Source: Pseudofrankia inefficax
GTDB lineage: Bacteria; Actinomycetota; Actinomycetes; Frankiales; Frankiaceae
NCBI RefSeq assembly: GCF_000166135.1
Contig: NC_014666.1
Coordinates: 6,758,001-6,822,000 of the forward strand
DNA: 64,000 nucleotides
Direction of reading: 5' to 3'
Both the position numbers and the translations under genes were made by a program. The notes under the pieces were generated by a model that did no database searches, was not told the origin of the DNA, and worked only from the letters and a program-made list of their open reading frames with translations. Shown piece after piece: positions 41,067 through 49,077 of this stretch (the stretch's first letter is position 1; every line of letters starts with the position of its first letter).

Positions 41067-42350
41067 TCAGGCGGTGGCGCGCGCCGTCATCTCACCGAGC
41101 GAGATGCCACCGTGCTTGATCTCGAAACGACCCTGGTCGAAGGACCGGGTCGAGACGTCGTGGCCGGCGGCCTCGGCGCGCAGCGCACCGACGGTGGAGT
41201 CGGCCTTGGAACGGTGCTGGAACGGGTCGAACGAGTACCAGCGGCAGGCGTTCTCGTAGGTCATCTTGTTGATCTCGTCGTCCGGCACGCCGTCACAGGC
41301 CTTGAGCAGCTCCTCGCCCGGGTACGGCCAGGTCGAGTCGGAGTGCGGGTAGTCGCACTCCCAGGAGATGTTGTCGATACCGATCTTGTTCCGCGTCGCG
41401 ACGCCGATCGGGTCCTCGATGAAGCAGGTGAGGAAGTGCTCCCGGAAGACCTCGCTGGGCAGCTTGCCGCCGAAGTTCTGGCCGGTCCACAGGTGGTGCA
41501 TGTCGTACGTGCGGTCGACGCGCTCCAGGAAGTAGGGAATCCAGCCGGTGCCACCCTCGGACAGCGCGATCTTGATGTCCGGGAAGTCCTTGATCACACG
41601 TGACCAGAGCAGGTCGGCGGCGGCCTGGCAGATGTTCATCGGCTGCAGGGTGATCAGGACGTCCATCGGCGCGTCCGGGGCGGTCAGGGTGAGCTTGCCG
41701 GACGAGCCGAGGTGGATCGACATCACCGTGTTGGTGTCGACCAGCGCCTTCCACAGCGGGTCCCAGTGCTTGTCGTGGAAGCTCGGGTAGCCCAGCGTCG
41801 CCGGGTTCTCGGTGAAGGTCAGCGAGTGGCAGCCCTTGGCGGCGACCCGGTGGACCTCCTTGGCGGCCAGCTCCGGGTCCCACAGCACCGGCAGCGCCAT
41901 CGGGATGAAGCGACCGGGGTAGGTGCCGGCCCACTCGTCGATGTGCCAGTCGTTGTAGGCCTGGACGACGGCGAGCGCCAGCTCCTTGTCCTCCGCCGCC
42001 GCGAACAGGCGGGCGGCGAAGCCGGGGAAGGACGGGAAGCACATCGAGCCGAGCACGCCGGCCGCGTTCATGTCCTTGACCCGCTCGTGGATGTCGAAAC
42101 AGCCCGGGCGCATCTCCTCGAAGGAGGTCGGCTCGACGCCGTACTCCTCCTTCGGCCGGCCGGCGACGGCGTTGAGGCCGACGTTCGGGATGACGGTGCC
42201 GTTGAAGGTCCAGACGTCGGAGCCGTCGTCGCGGCGGACGACCTTCGGGGCGACGTCGTCGAACTTCGCGGGCAGCCTGCCCTTGAACATGTCGGGTGGC
42301 TCGACCAGGTGGTCGTCGACACTGATCAGGATGAGGTCGTCGGCTTGCAT
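41067..42350 (-). CDS. Amidohydrolase-2 family hydrolase
   Basis: 427-aa TIM-barrel metal-dependent hydrolase. Metal motif Asp12-Asp13-His14 (SVDDHLVEP), barrel His in SIHLGSSG, conserved ALSEGGTGWIPYFLERVD, and the Asp of CDYPHSDSTWP. The C-terminal 60 residues are an extension. RBS is weak. Same strand as the acyl-CoA synthetase, likely one operon. Related to the genes at 1 and 55269; these proteins may act on ring-cleavage or acyl-CoA intermediates but the substrate is not known. Confidence 0.88.
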   Translation of the reverse strand: MQADDLILISVDDHLVEPPDMFKGRLPAKFDDVAPKVVRRDDGSDVWTFNGTVIPNVGLNAVAGRPKEEYGVEPTSFEEMRPGCFDIHERVKDMNAAGVLGSMCFPSFPGFAARLFAAAEDKELALAVVQAYNDWHIDEWAGTYPGRFIPMALPVLWDPELAAKEVHRVAAKGCHSLTFTENPATLGYPSFHDKHWDPLWKALVDTNTVMSIHLGSSGKLTLTAPDAPMDVLITLQPMNICQAAADLLWSRVIKDFPDIKIALSEGGTGWIPYFLERVDRTYDMHHLWTGQNFGGKLPSEVFREHFLTCFIEDPIGVATRNKIGIDNISWECDYPHSDSTWPYPGEELLKACDGVPDDEINKMTYENACRWYSFDPFQHRSKADSTVGALRAEAAGHDVSTRSFDQGRFEIKHGGISLGEMTARATA

Positions 42351-42482
42351 GCCAGTCTCCGCTCGCGGTCGTGGGCTGCCAGGCTCCGATTGGGTCGTGG
42401 CCGCCGGGTCGGGTCGTGCTGTCGAAGTCGGATTCCTTTTAATATTTCAGTTTCTCGCGCGGAGTCCAGGCCATCGCCCTGG

Positions 42483-43787
42483 TCAGCCGCCCCACGCCAC
42501 GACGGGCCCGGCCGCCGCGACCAGCGCGGTCAGCGCCGCGTAGTCGACCGGCAGCTCCAGGACACCGACGCCGCCCTGGGCAAGCCGGGCCGTGACCGCC
42601 GCGCGGTGCTCGGCCGACGACAGCGGCTCGCCGTCGTCGCCCCAGACCTCGACGACGACGGTCAGCCCCAGCTCGTCGGCCCAGCGCAGGCAGCCCGCGG
42701 CGACGCCGTCGTCCGGCACCCGGTCGACCACCGCCACCGCGGCACCCGCCCCGGTCAGCCCGGCGGCGATCGCCCCGGCGATGGCCAGGCCGGCACCGCC
42801 GGCCGCCGGCACCCGGACGCTGCCGAGCCGAACCGTGGAGAAGGTCCGTCCCAACCAGTGTGCGGCCGGTCCCGGCTCGGAGAAAACCGATCCGTGCGCA
42901 GGCAGCACGGCCGCGAGGTCGGCGGCCGCGCAGGCGGGGTTCAGCGGAGGGGTCGTCTCGGCGTAGAGCGGGCCGACGACGGCGGAGAGGTCACGGTAGA
43001 GCGCGGGCCGCTCGCCGCCTTCTACGACGGGAATCCGGGCGCGCAGCGTCTCGGCGGCGGCCGGAAGATCGGCCGGGTCGAGCGTGACGACGCGGGCCGG
43101 ATCGAGCCCCGCCGCGGCGAACAGCGCCGGCGGGCACTCGTCGGCGTCGAGGCCGACTCCGACGACGACGGCGTCCGGATGCGCTCCGGCCAGCGCGAGG
43201 TCGCGTTCCTGCAGGCAGCCGGTGCCGAGGTGGAACGGGCTGTCCCAGCGGAAGACGCCCTTCGCGGTGAAGACGTTCAGGACGCCGAGGCCGGTGCGGG
43301 CGGCCAGCTCCTGCAGCGCGGGCACCGCGCCGGCGCGGACGACGCCGCGGCCGGCCAGCACCAGGTCGGCGACCGGCTCACCGCCCGGCAGCCAGGACGT
43401 GCCTGTCAGCCGCGCCGCGAGGCTCGGGTCGGCCCCGGCCCCGACCGCGGGCCCCGGGTCGGCAGCCAGGTCGAACGCGGGCCGGACGGCCACGCTGCCG
43501 GCACCGAGCGTGCGAGCCGTCTCGACGGCGGCCGCCAGTTCCAGGGCCGTACGCGCGACCGTCGGCTCGCCGGGGTCCACCCGCCGGGAGACGAACGTGA
43601 GCACGTCGCCGTCCCAGAGCGCGGCGACGCCGGGGCCCATCGTCGCCACGGCCTCGGCCAGCGCGTACGCGCAGTCGAGGTCCGGAGCGGGGACCGAACG
43701 CAGACCCGGGATGGGCCGACCCGACCCGCCCGGCGTCTCGATCACGAACGGAATCCCCTGGCGGCTCAGCCAGTCCCCGACTGCCAT
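42483..43787 (-). CDS. Degenerate thiamine-diphosphate enzyme (acetolactate-synthase-like)
   Basis: 434 aa against about 550-600 for full ThDP enzymes. The central domain (GRGVVRAGAVPALQELAARTGLGVLNVFTAKGVF) is intact, but the N-terminal Pyr domain is reduced to about 100 residues without a clear catalytic Glu. The C-terminal PP domain lacks the GDG...N cofactor motif (AVAVVDRVPDDGVAAGCL instead). It may have lost catalysis or work with a partner. Start 43787; TGTATATAAC-type AT-rich motif upstream. Divergent from the NIPSNAP-like gene. Confidence 0.7.
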   Translation of the reverse strand: MAVGDWLSRQGIPFVIETPGGSGRPIPGLRSVPAPDLDCAYALAEAVATMGPGVAALWDGDVLTFVSRRVDPGEPTVARTALELAAAVETARTLGAGSVAVRPAFDLAADPGPAVGAGADPSLAARLTGTSWLPGGEPVADLVLAGRGVVRAGAVPALQELAARTGLGVLNVFTAKGVFRWDSPFHLGTGCLQERDLALAGAHPDAVVVGVGLDADECPPALFAAAGLDPARVVTLDPADLPAAAETLRARIPVVEGGERPALYRDLSAVVGPLYAETTPPLNPACAAADLAAVLPAHGSVFSEPGPAAHWLGRTFSTVRLGSVRVPAAGGAGLAIAGAIAAGLTGAGAAVAVVDRVPDDGVAAGCLRWADELGLTVVVEVWGDDGEPLSSAEHRAAVTARLAQGGVGVLELPVDYAALTALVAAAGPVVAWGG

Positions 43788-43818
43788 GCGTCTTCTCGTC
43801 CCTCCCAGACCCGGAAGG

Positions 43819-43842
43819 TATGTTATATACAATCTACACATG
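43819..43842 (-). promoter_or_regulatory. AT-rich promoter/operator motif (TTATATACAATCTA)
   Basis: Contains TTATATACAA, 9 of 10 matches to TTGTATACAA, followed by TCTA. Its reverse complement begins TGTAGATTGTATA, matching the 6143 site. It lies 30-55 bases upstream of the ThDP-enzyme start, where promoter or operator would be expected. Confidence 0.45.
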
Positions 43843-43907
43843 AGCGGCTCGCCGTCCCTGGCCAACTGAGCAGCCCGGGACGCGACCGAGCGCCGAGCCC
43901 CGGCCAC

Positions 43908-43944
43908 CGTCTTCTCCACCGCCAGCCCCGCGGTGGAGAAGACG
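43908..43944. terminator. 15-bp perfect stem-loop in a divergent leader
   Basis: CGTCTTCTCCACCGC (43908-43922) pairs perfectly with 43930-43944 around a 7-nt loop. It lies between divergent starts, about 115 bases before the NIPSNAP-like gene, so it is not a conventional end-of-gene terminator; attenuator or insulator is possible. Confidence 0.5.
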
Positions 43945-44057
43945 GCTGGGGCGACGCGTCTCCGCTCGCGGGCACACCATGACTCACCAGCACCGACCCG
44001 CGCAACCGATCTTCTCGCCACGCGGCCGGCGGCGCGGCGCGCAGAAGGGCCGACCAG

Positions 44058-44807
44058 ATGACCAGCGAGAACACGAAGGTCTACACCCACGAGTTCATCG
44101 ACATCCGCGGGTCGAACCGGGCGAACTACGTCCACCACATGACGGCGAACTGGAGCCCGATCGCCCAGGAGGAGCGCGACCAGCTCTGCTACGGCGTCTG
44201 GGGCGTCATCGGGACCACGGGCCGCTGGCCCCAGGTCGTCAACATGTGGGAGGAGGACGGCTTCGACGGCCTGGCCGCGGGCCTGGAGCACGAGACGAAG
44301 TCGGCCACCTTCCAGGACCCGAAGCTCGCCAAGTGGTGGGAGGAGGCCGCGACCTACCGCAGCGGCGGCCTCGACCGGGTCATCGTGCCGACGCCGTGGT
44401 CGCCGACGATCTCCCAGCTGTGCGCCGACGGCATCCGCGGCGACGTGTACACGCACGAGATGGTCAAGGTCCCGCGCGGCACGGCCCGGGACTTCCTGGA
44501 GATCGTCGCCGCCGAGGCCGTGCCGGTGTTCGAGCCGTTCGGCTGGAAGCTCATCGGCGCCTTCCGGACCGCGCTCGCGGACGACTCCGAGTGCATCCTG
44601 CTGTGGGCGATCGAGAGCATGCAGGCGTGGGCCGAGCTGGAGAAGGCGGCCACGTTCGGCGGCAGCGTCGAGCGCTGGCGCAAGCGGCTGTTCGAGGTGA
44701 GCGAGTCCAACGGCCGGTTCCTGATGCGGGACGCGCCGCTCGCGCCGCTGCGCCTGGGCCGCCAGCCGAGCCGGGCCGACCGGCACGAGGGCTGGGCGGA
44801 CCTCTAG
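44058..44807 (+). CDS. NIPSNAP-like protein (dimeric alpha/beta barrel)
   Basis: 249 aa. The first 100 residues (KVYTHEFIDIRGSNRANYVHHMTANW, GVWGVIGTTGRWPQVVNMWE) and a second, similar module (TISQLCADGIRGDVYTHEMVKVPRGTARDFLEIV, LIGAFRTALADDSECILLWAIES) give two ferredoxin-like halves, as in NIPSNAP proteins. No catalytic residues are known for these. It precedes the acyl-CoA dehydrogenase by 95 bases on the same strand and may bind a substrate or intermediate of that pathway. Confidence 0.68.
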   Translation: MTSENTKVYTHEFIDIRGSNRANYVHHMTANWSPIAQEERDQLCYGVWGVIGTTGRWPQVVNMWEEDGFDGLAAGLEHETKSATFQDPKLAKWWEEAATYRSGGLDRVIVPTPWSPTISQLCADGIRGDVYTHEMVKVPRGTARDFLEIVAAEAVPVFEPFGWKLIGAFRTALADDSECILLWAIESMQAWAELEKAATFGGSVERWRKRLFEVSESNGRFLMRDAPLAPLRLGRQPSRADRHEGWADL

Positions 44808-44826
44808 CCCCTTGGCGGGTCGCGTC

Positions 44827-44877
44827 GTCGCCAGGAGCGTCGTCGCCAAGAAGGCCGTCGCCAGGAAGGCCGTCGCA
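44827..44877. repeat. 15-bp tandem repeat, four units
   Basis: GTCGCCA recurs at 44827, 44842 and 44857, and GTCGCA at 44872, period 15 (for example GTCGCCAAGAAGGCC, GTCGCCAGGAAGGCC). It lies in the leader of the acyl-CoA dehydrogenase gene; non-coding slippage repeat. Confidence 0.7.
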
Positions 44878-44902
44878 GGTTTCGCGGAGCTGGGAGGCTC
44901 GG

Positions 44903-46009
44903 ATGAGTGTGTCGTTCAGTGAGGAACGCGAGCAGCTGCGCGCGGTCGTCCGGGAGTTCCTGGCCGACGTGTCCGGTGAGGACGCCGTCCGCGCGAGCAT
45001 GACGACGGCGACCGGCTGGGACCCGGCGGTGTGGCGGGCGCTGGCCGACGACCTGGGGATCCTGGGTCTCGGCATTCCGGAGGAGCTCGGCGGCGTCGGC
45101 TACGGGTTCGCCGAGATCGGCGTCGTCGCCGAGGAGACCGGCGCGGCGCTGCTGTGCGCGCCGTACCTGGCCACCGTCACCGCCGCGCAGGCCCTGCTCG
45201 CCGCCGGCGACGACGCGGCGGCGAGCGACCTGCTGCCCGGCCTCGCCGCCGGCACGGTCGCGACGCTCGCCGTCGCCGAGGCCGACGGGCGCTGGGAGGC
45301 CGGGTCCGTCCAGGCGACCGCCGAGCGCGCGGCCGGCGGCTGGAGAGTCTCGGGCACCAAGACGTTCGTGCTCGACGGCGCGACCGCCGAGCTCGTCCTC
45401 GTCGCGGCGCGTACCGGCGCCGGGATCGGCCTGTTCGCCGTCGACGGCGCGGCCGACGGGCTGACCCGCACCCGCCTGGCCACCCTGGACCAGACCCGCC
45501 GGCAGGCCCGGCTCGACCTGGCCGGCGTGCCCGCGCGCCTCATCGGCACCGAGGGCGAGGGCTGGCCCGCGATCGAGCGCGCGATCCGGCTGGCGATCGT
45601 GGCGCTGGCCGCGGAGCAGGTCGGCGGTGCCGGCAGGGTGCTCGACATGGCGGTCGACTACGCCAAGACGCGGGTCCAGTTCGGCCGGCCGATCGGCTCG
45701 TTCCAGGCCGTCAAGCACAAGCTGGCGGACGTGCTGGTCGAGGTCGAGTCGGCACGCTCGGCCTCCTACGCGGCGACCGCGGCGGCCCAGCGGCCGGACG
45801 ACCCCGAGTTCGCGCTGGTCACCAGCCTGGCGAAGGCCTTCTGCTCGGACGCGTACGTGCACGCCGCCGCCGAGAACATCCAGGTCCACGGCGGGATCGG
45901 CTTCACCTGGGAGCACCCGGCGCACCTGTACCTCAAGCGCGCGAAGAGCTCCCGCGTCCTGTTCGGCGACCCGGTCCACCACCGGGAGCTGCTGGCCAGC
46001 CAGCTCTGA
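44903..46009 (+). CDS. Acyl-CoA dehydrogenase
   Basis: 368-aa FAD-dependent acyl-CoA dehydrogenase: N-terminal helical domain (GIPEELGGVGYGFAEIGVVAEE), beta domain (WRVSGTKTFVLDGATAELVLVAA), C-terminal domain with RVQFGRPIGSFQAVKHKLADVLVEVE and ENIQVHGGIGFTWEH. The family's usual catalytic Glu position cannot be fixed by eye; this short, Ala-rich type resembles members that work as heterodimers with a second ACAD, which is absent here. Start ATG follows GGGAGG. Ends before a bidirectional terminator. Confidence 0.9.
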   Translation: MSVSFSEEREQLRAVVREFLADVSGEDAVRASMTTATGWDPAVWRALADDLGILGLGIPEELGGVGYGFAEIGVVAEETGAALLCAPYLATVTAAQALLAAGDDAAASDLLPGLAAGTVATLAVAEADGRWEAGSVQATAERAAGGWRVSGTKTFVLDGATAELVLVAARTGAGIGLFAVDGAADGLTRTRLATLDQTRRQARLDLAGVPARLIGTEGEGWPAIERAIRLAIVALAAEQVGGAGRVLDMAVDYAKTRVQFGRPIGSFQAVKHKLADVLVEVESARSASYAATAAAQRPDDPEFALVTSLAKAFCSDAYVHAAAENIQVHGGIGFTWEHPAHLYLKRAKSSRVLFGDPVHHRELLASQL

Positions 46010-46017
46010 GCGAGCCC

Positions 46018-46059
46018 GGCTGAGGCTGAGGGCGCCACGCCGCGCCCCCAGCCTCAGCC
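46018..46059. terminator. Bidirectional terminator, 18-bp stem
   Basis: GGCTGAGGCTGAGGGCGC (46018-46035) pairs with 46042-46059 at 17 of 18 positions around a 6-nt loop. It separates the convergent acyl-CoA dehydrogenase and enoyl-CoA hydratase; the right arm covers the hydratase stop codon. Confidence 0.78.
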
Positions 46060-46869
46060 GCGGGAGGCCCTGGCCTCGCGTGCGGCGCGCAGCTGGTCGC
46101 GCAGCGCGCGGACGTGGTCGGCGAAACCGGGCCGGCCGACCGACCACTCCTGCGCCTCGAGCTCAAGGGCGACGGCGTCCTGGGCGGAGGTGACGGCGAG
46201 GCTGGCCCGCAGCGTCTCCTTGGTGCGGGTGACCAGGTCCGCGGGCCGGCCCGCGGCACGGGCGGCCAGGGCGCACGCCCGCGTGAGCAGCTCGTCGCTC
46301 GGCACACAACGCCAGGCGAGCCCGGTGGCGACCGCCTCCGCGCCGGTCAGCCGGTCACCGCACAGCACCAGCGCGGCGGCGCCCTGCGGCCCGACGCGGT
46401 GCGCCAGCCGCCACAGGTGGCCGCCACCGGGGTGAATGCCGACGTCCAGGAAGCGCGGGTCGAAGGCGGCCCGCGGCGAGGCCAGCACGACGTCGCAGGC
46501 CAGCGGCAGGTTGACGCCCGCCCCGATCGCCGGGCCGTCGACAGCCGCGATCGTCGGCACCGGGGCTCCCGCCACCGCCAGCATGCCGGCGTAGACCTCG
46601 CGCAGCGGCGCCTTCGGGGTGATCAGGTCGTCCAGGTTGCCGCCCGAGGAGAACACCGGCGGGCACGCGGTCAGCACGATCGCCCTGGCGCCGTCGGCCA
46701 GCGCGGCCTCGACCGCGGCGGCGAGCGCGTTGGACAGCTCCAGGGACAGCGCGTTGCGGTGCGCGGGGTCGTCGAGCGTCAGGATGGCGTACCCGTCGCG
46801 CGACTCGGTCGCGACCAGCGGCCGGCCCGGCAGGTCCCGCTCCGGCGCTTCGCCGTTCTCGGACGTCAT
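46054..46869 (-). CDS. Enoyl-CoA hydratase/isomerase family protein
   Basis: 271-aa crotonase-fold protein: LTLDDPAHRNALSLELSNAL, oxyanion segments FSSGGNLDDL and GPAIGAGVNLPLACDVVLASPRAAFDPRF. The usual second catalytic Glu region (G..PGGG, here VGIHPGGGHLW) is kept but carries His/Gly, so substrate class is uncertain. Start ATG 46869 is two bases after the stop of the SDR at 46872 (TGACCATG), so the two are translationally coupled. Confidence 0.88.
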   Translation of the reverse strand: MTSENGEAPERDLPGRPLVATESRDGYAILTLDDPAHRNALSLELSNALAAAVEAALADGARAIVLTACPPVFSSGGNLDDLITPKAPLREVYAGMLAVAGAPVPTIAAVDGPAIGAGVNLPLACDVVLASPRAAFDPRFLDVGIHPGGGHLWRLAHRVGPQGAAALVLCGDRLTGAEAVATGLAWRCVPSDELLTRACALAARAAGRPADLVTRTKETLRASLAVTSAQDAVALELEAQEWSVGRPGFADHVRALRDQLRAAREARASRG

Positions 46870-46871
46870 GG

Positions 46872-47705
46872 TCAGACCTTCGGTTGGCCGTCGGCGTCGA
46901 GGTGCTCGCCGGCGGCGGCGAGCTCGGCCAGCCGGTTGAGCGCTGCCTCGTCCAGCGGCGCGGCGGCGGGGTTGAGGACGACGTCGTCGACGGCGATCTT
47001 CGGGTGGTCGAGCGCGACCGCGACCAGCTCGGCGACGGCGGCACCCACGTCGCCGACCTCCATGAAGTCGGCCGTGACGATCCCGGTGCCGGCCCATCTG
47101 GGGAGCAGCTCGCCGAGCACGTCATCGCGGAAGTCGCGGTGGATCTCGGTCGGCATCGTCGCGCCGATGGTCAGCTTGAGGAAGCGGTGCTCGGGGTGTT
47201 CCATCCGCCAGGTGCGGATCGTGTGCTCCAGCGCGGCCTTGGTGGCGCCGTACGCGCCGAGGCCGTGCAGCGGCTGGGCGACGTTCGCCGAGGAGACGAA
47301 CAGGAACAACCCCGGCTCGACGCGTGCCTTCACCGCGGCGGCGGTGACCAGGGCGGGCCCGACGACGTTCGTGGCGAAGGCCTGGAACCACGTCTCCGCG
47401 GTCAGGCCGGTCATCACCTGCAGCGGGGAGACGCCGACCGGCAGCAGCACCGCGTCGAGACCGCCGAGAGCGGTCGTCGCGGTCTCGACCACCCGGGCGC
47501 AGGCGTCGGCGTCCGTCAGGTCCGCCTGGATCGCCACGCCGCCGCCCGCGGCCGCGACGACCTCGTCCAGCTGGGCCGCGCGCCGGCCGACGACGGCGAT
47601 CTGGCCGCCGTGGGCGGCGACGGCGAGCGCGGTCGACCGGCCGACGCCGGACGACGCGCCGACGATCAGGATCCGCCGCCCCTTCAGATCAATGGCGACG
47701 CCCAT
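46872..47705 (-). CDS. Atypical SDR oxidoreductase
   Basis: 277-aa SDR: cofactor motif GASSGVG (residues about 16-22), FVSSANVAQ with Ser, Tyr-x3-Lys as YGATK. The NNAG motif is replaced by LLPVG, and the C-terminal part (NPAAAPLDEAALNRLAELAAAGEHLD) is longer than in classical SDRs. Start 47705, ribosome site GGGAGG further up. AT-rich island CATAATATATCC is about 40 bases upstream. Paired with the enoyl-CoA hydratase. Confidence 0.85.
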   Translation of the reverse strand: MGVAIDLKGRRILIVGASSGVGRSTALAVAAHGGQIAVVGRRAAQLDEVVAAAGGGVAIQADLTDADACARVVETATTALGGLDAVLLPVGVSPLQVMTGLTAETWFQAFATNVVGPALVTAAAVKARVEPGLFLFVSSANVAQPLHGLGAYGATKAALEHTIRTWRMEHPEHRFLKLTIGATMPTEIHRDFRDDVLGELLPRWAGTGIVTADFMEVGDVGAAVAELVAVALDHPKIAVDDVVLNPAAAPLDEAALNRLAELAAAGEHLDADGQPKV

Positions 47706-47920
47706 GGGCACGCTCCCTGCGGAGACGGGAAGGAGGACAGATCGCATAATATATCCAGGAATCCTCCGGGTCTCGCCCCAGGGGTCGAACGCCACGTCCG
47801 GATCGCACACCCGAGCCCACCGCGGCCGGACGCGCGGCGCCACCCGGAAGACGCCACCGGCCGGTCACCAGCAGCGCTGGTGACCGGCCGGATGACGACC
47901 CTGGCGCGTGGGCGCCCAGC

Positions 47921-48784
47921 TCAGATGGCGCGCTCGCCCTTGAGCATCGAGCCCGCGTCGAGCCGGATGTTCAGGCCGGTGATGTACCGGGAGTCCTCGC
48001 TGGCCAGGAACAGGACCAGCGCGGACACGTCACCCGGCTCGATGAACGAGATCGGCATCGGCTGCATGAACGGGAACGCGACCTCCGCGTCCTCACGGGT
48101 CGGCGTCTTGCCCTCGGCGACGAGGTCCGGCCGGAAGGCGCTGTAGATGTCGTCGTTCTGCAGCAGCCGGGTGTTGACGTTGGTCGGGTGGATCGCGTTC
48201 AGCCGGATCGAGTGCGGCGCGAGCTGCAGCGCCAGCGTCTCGATGTACTGGAAGACGAGCCGCTTCGCGAACGAGTAGGCGACGCCACCGGTCTTGCCCA
48301 TCGCCTCGGTGGTGTTCTTCATCAGGCCGGCGGTGGAGCCGGTGATGATGATCGAGGCGCCGGCCTGCAGGTGCGGCGCGACGACGGCGACCGTGTTGTG
48401 CGCGCCGACGAAGTCGACGTCCATGCCATCGATGAAGCCCTCGATGAGGGTGTTGTCCTTCATCGGCAGGATGCCGGCGTTCGCGCAGACGATGTCGACC
48501 CGGCCGAACCGGGCCAGGCCCTGGTCCAGCGCGGCCTTCAGCTGCTCCTTGAGCCGTACGTCCGCCTTGACGGCGACGATGCCGCGGCCGAGCGCCTCGA
48601 CCTCCTTGACGGTCTGCGCCAGGTCCTCGGCGCTCGCCATCTCGTAGTTGACGCTCGGGATGTCCTCGCAGATGTCCACCGCGATGATGTCGGCGCCCTC
48701 GCTGGCGAGCTTGATGGCGTGGCTGCGACCCTGCCCCCGGCCCGCTCCGGTGATGAAGGCGACCTTGCCGTCGAGCTTGCCCAT
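47921..48784 (-). CDS. Mycofactocin-type SDR oxidoreductase
   Basis: 287-aa SDR starting KLDGKVAFITGAGRGQGRSHAIKLASEGADIIAVDIC, the signature of the mycofactocin-coupled SDR group (TIGR03971-type), whose nicotinamide cofactor is held tightly and re-oxidised through mycofactocin. Catalytic Tyr/Lys in AYSFAK; NAG in CANAG. It suggests this strain makes mycofactocin elsewhere. GGAGG six bases before ATG 48784. Upstream direct repeats (48867-48895) may control it. Confidence 0.9.
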   Translation of the reverse strand: MGKLDGKVAFITGAGRGQGRSHAIKLASEGADIIAVDICEDIPSVNYEMASAEDLAQTVKEVEALGRGIVAVKADVRLKEQLKAALDQGLARFGRVDIVCANAGILPMKDNTLIEGFIDGMDVDFVGAHNTVAVVAPHLQAGASIIITGSTAGLMKNTTEAMGKTGGVAYSFAKRLVFQYIETLALQLAPHSIRLNAIHPTNVNTRLLQNDDIYSAFRPDLVAEGKTPTREDAEVAFPFMQPMPISFIEPGDVSALVLFLASEDSRYITGLNIRLDAGSMLKGERAI

Positions 48785-48866
48785 CCTGTCCTCCTGGTAC
48801 TGGTCGTGGCCCCGGCGCCGTCGACCGGAAAAGGCTCTCTGCCCAGCTATGGGCACCGCGCCTACA

Positions 48867-48895
48867 TGGAAACACTCTGTCTGACTGGAAACACT
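48867..48895. promoter_or_regulatory. Direct repeat TGGAAACACT x2, 19 bp apart
   Basis: Identical 10-mers at 48867-48876 and 48886-48895, 85-110 bases upstream of the mycofactocin-type SDR start. Spacing of about two helical turns puts both on one face of DNA; probable activator or repressor site. Confidence 0.5.
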
Positions 48896-49011
48896 TGCCT
48901 GGCCGAAGCCGCAGCTGCCCGAAAACGGACAGTTCCTCCGCGCAACAGCATGCCCCTGATGGACGGCAGGAGCCAGCGCTGCGCCGCCGTCCGATCTGCG
49001 GAAACGGTGCT

Positions 49012-49051
49012 GCCGGCCGGGTCCGGCCGCGTGTGGCCGGACCCGGCCGGC
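49012..49051 (-). terminator. 17-bp perfect hairpin terminator of the ABC operon
   Basis: GCCGGCCGGGTCCGGCC (49012-49028) pairs perfectly with 49035-49051 around the 6-nt loop gcgtgt. It follows the stop of the substrate-binding protein (49078) by 27 bases on the minus strand. Confidence 0.8.
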
Positions 49052-49077
49052 GGCGACCGGCTACCGGAGACTCGGCG

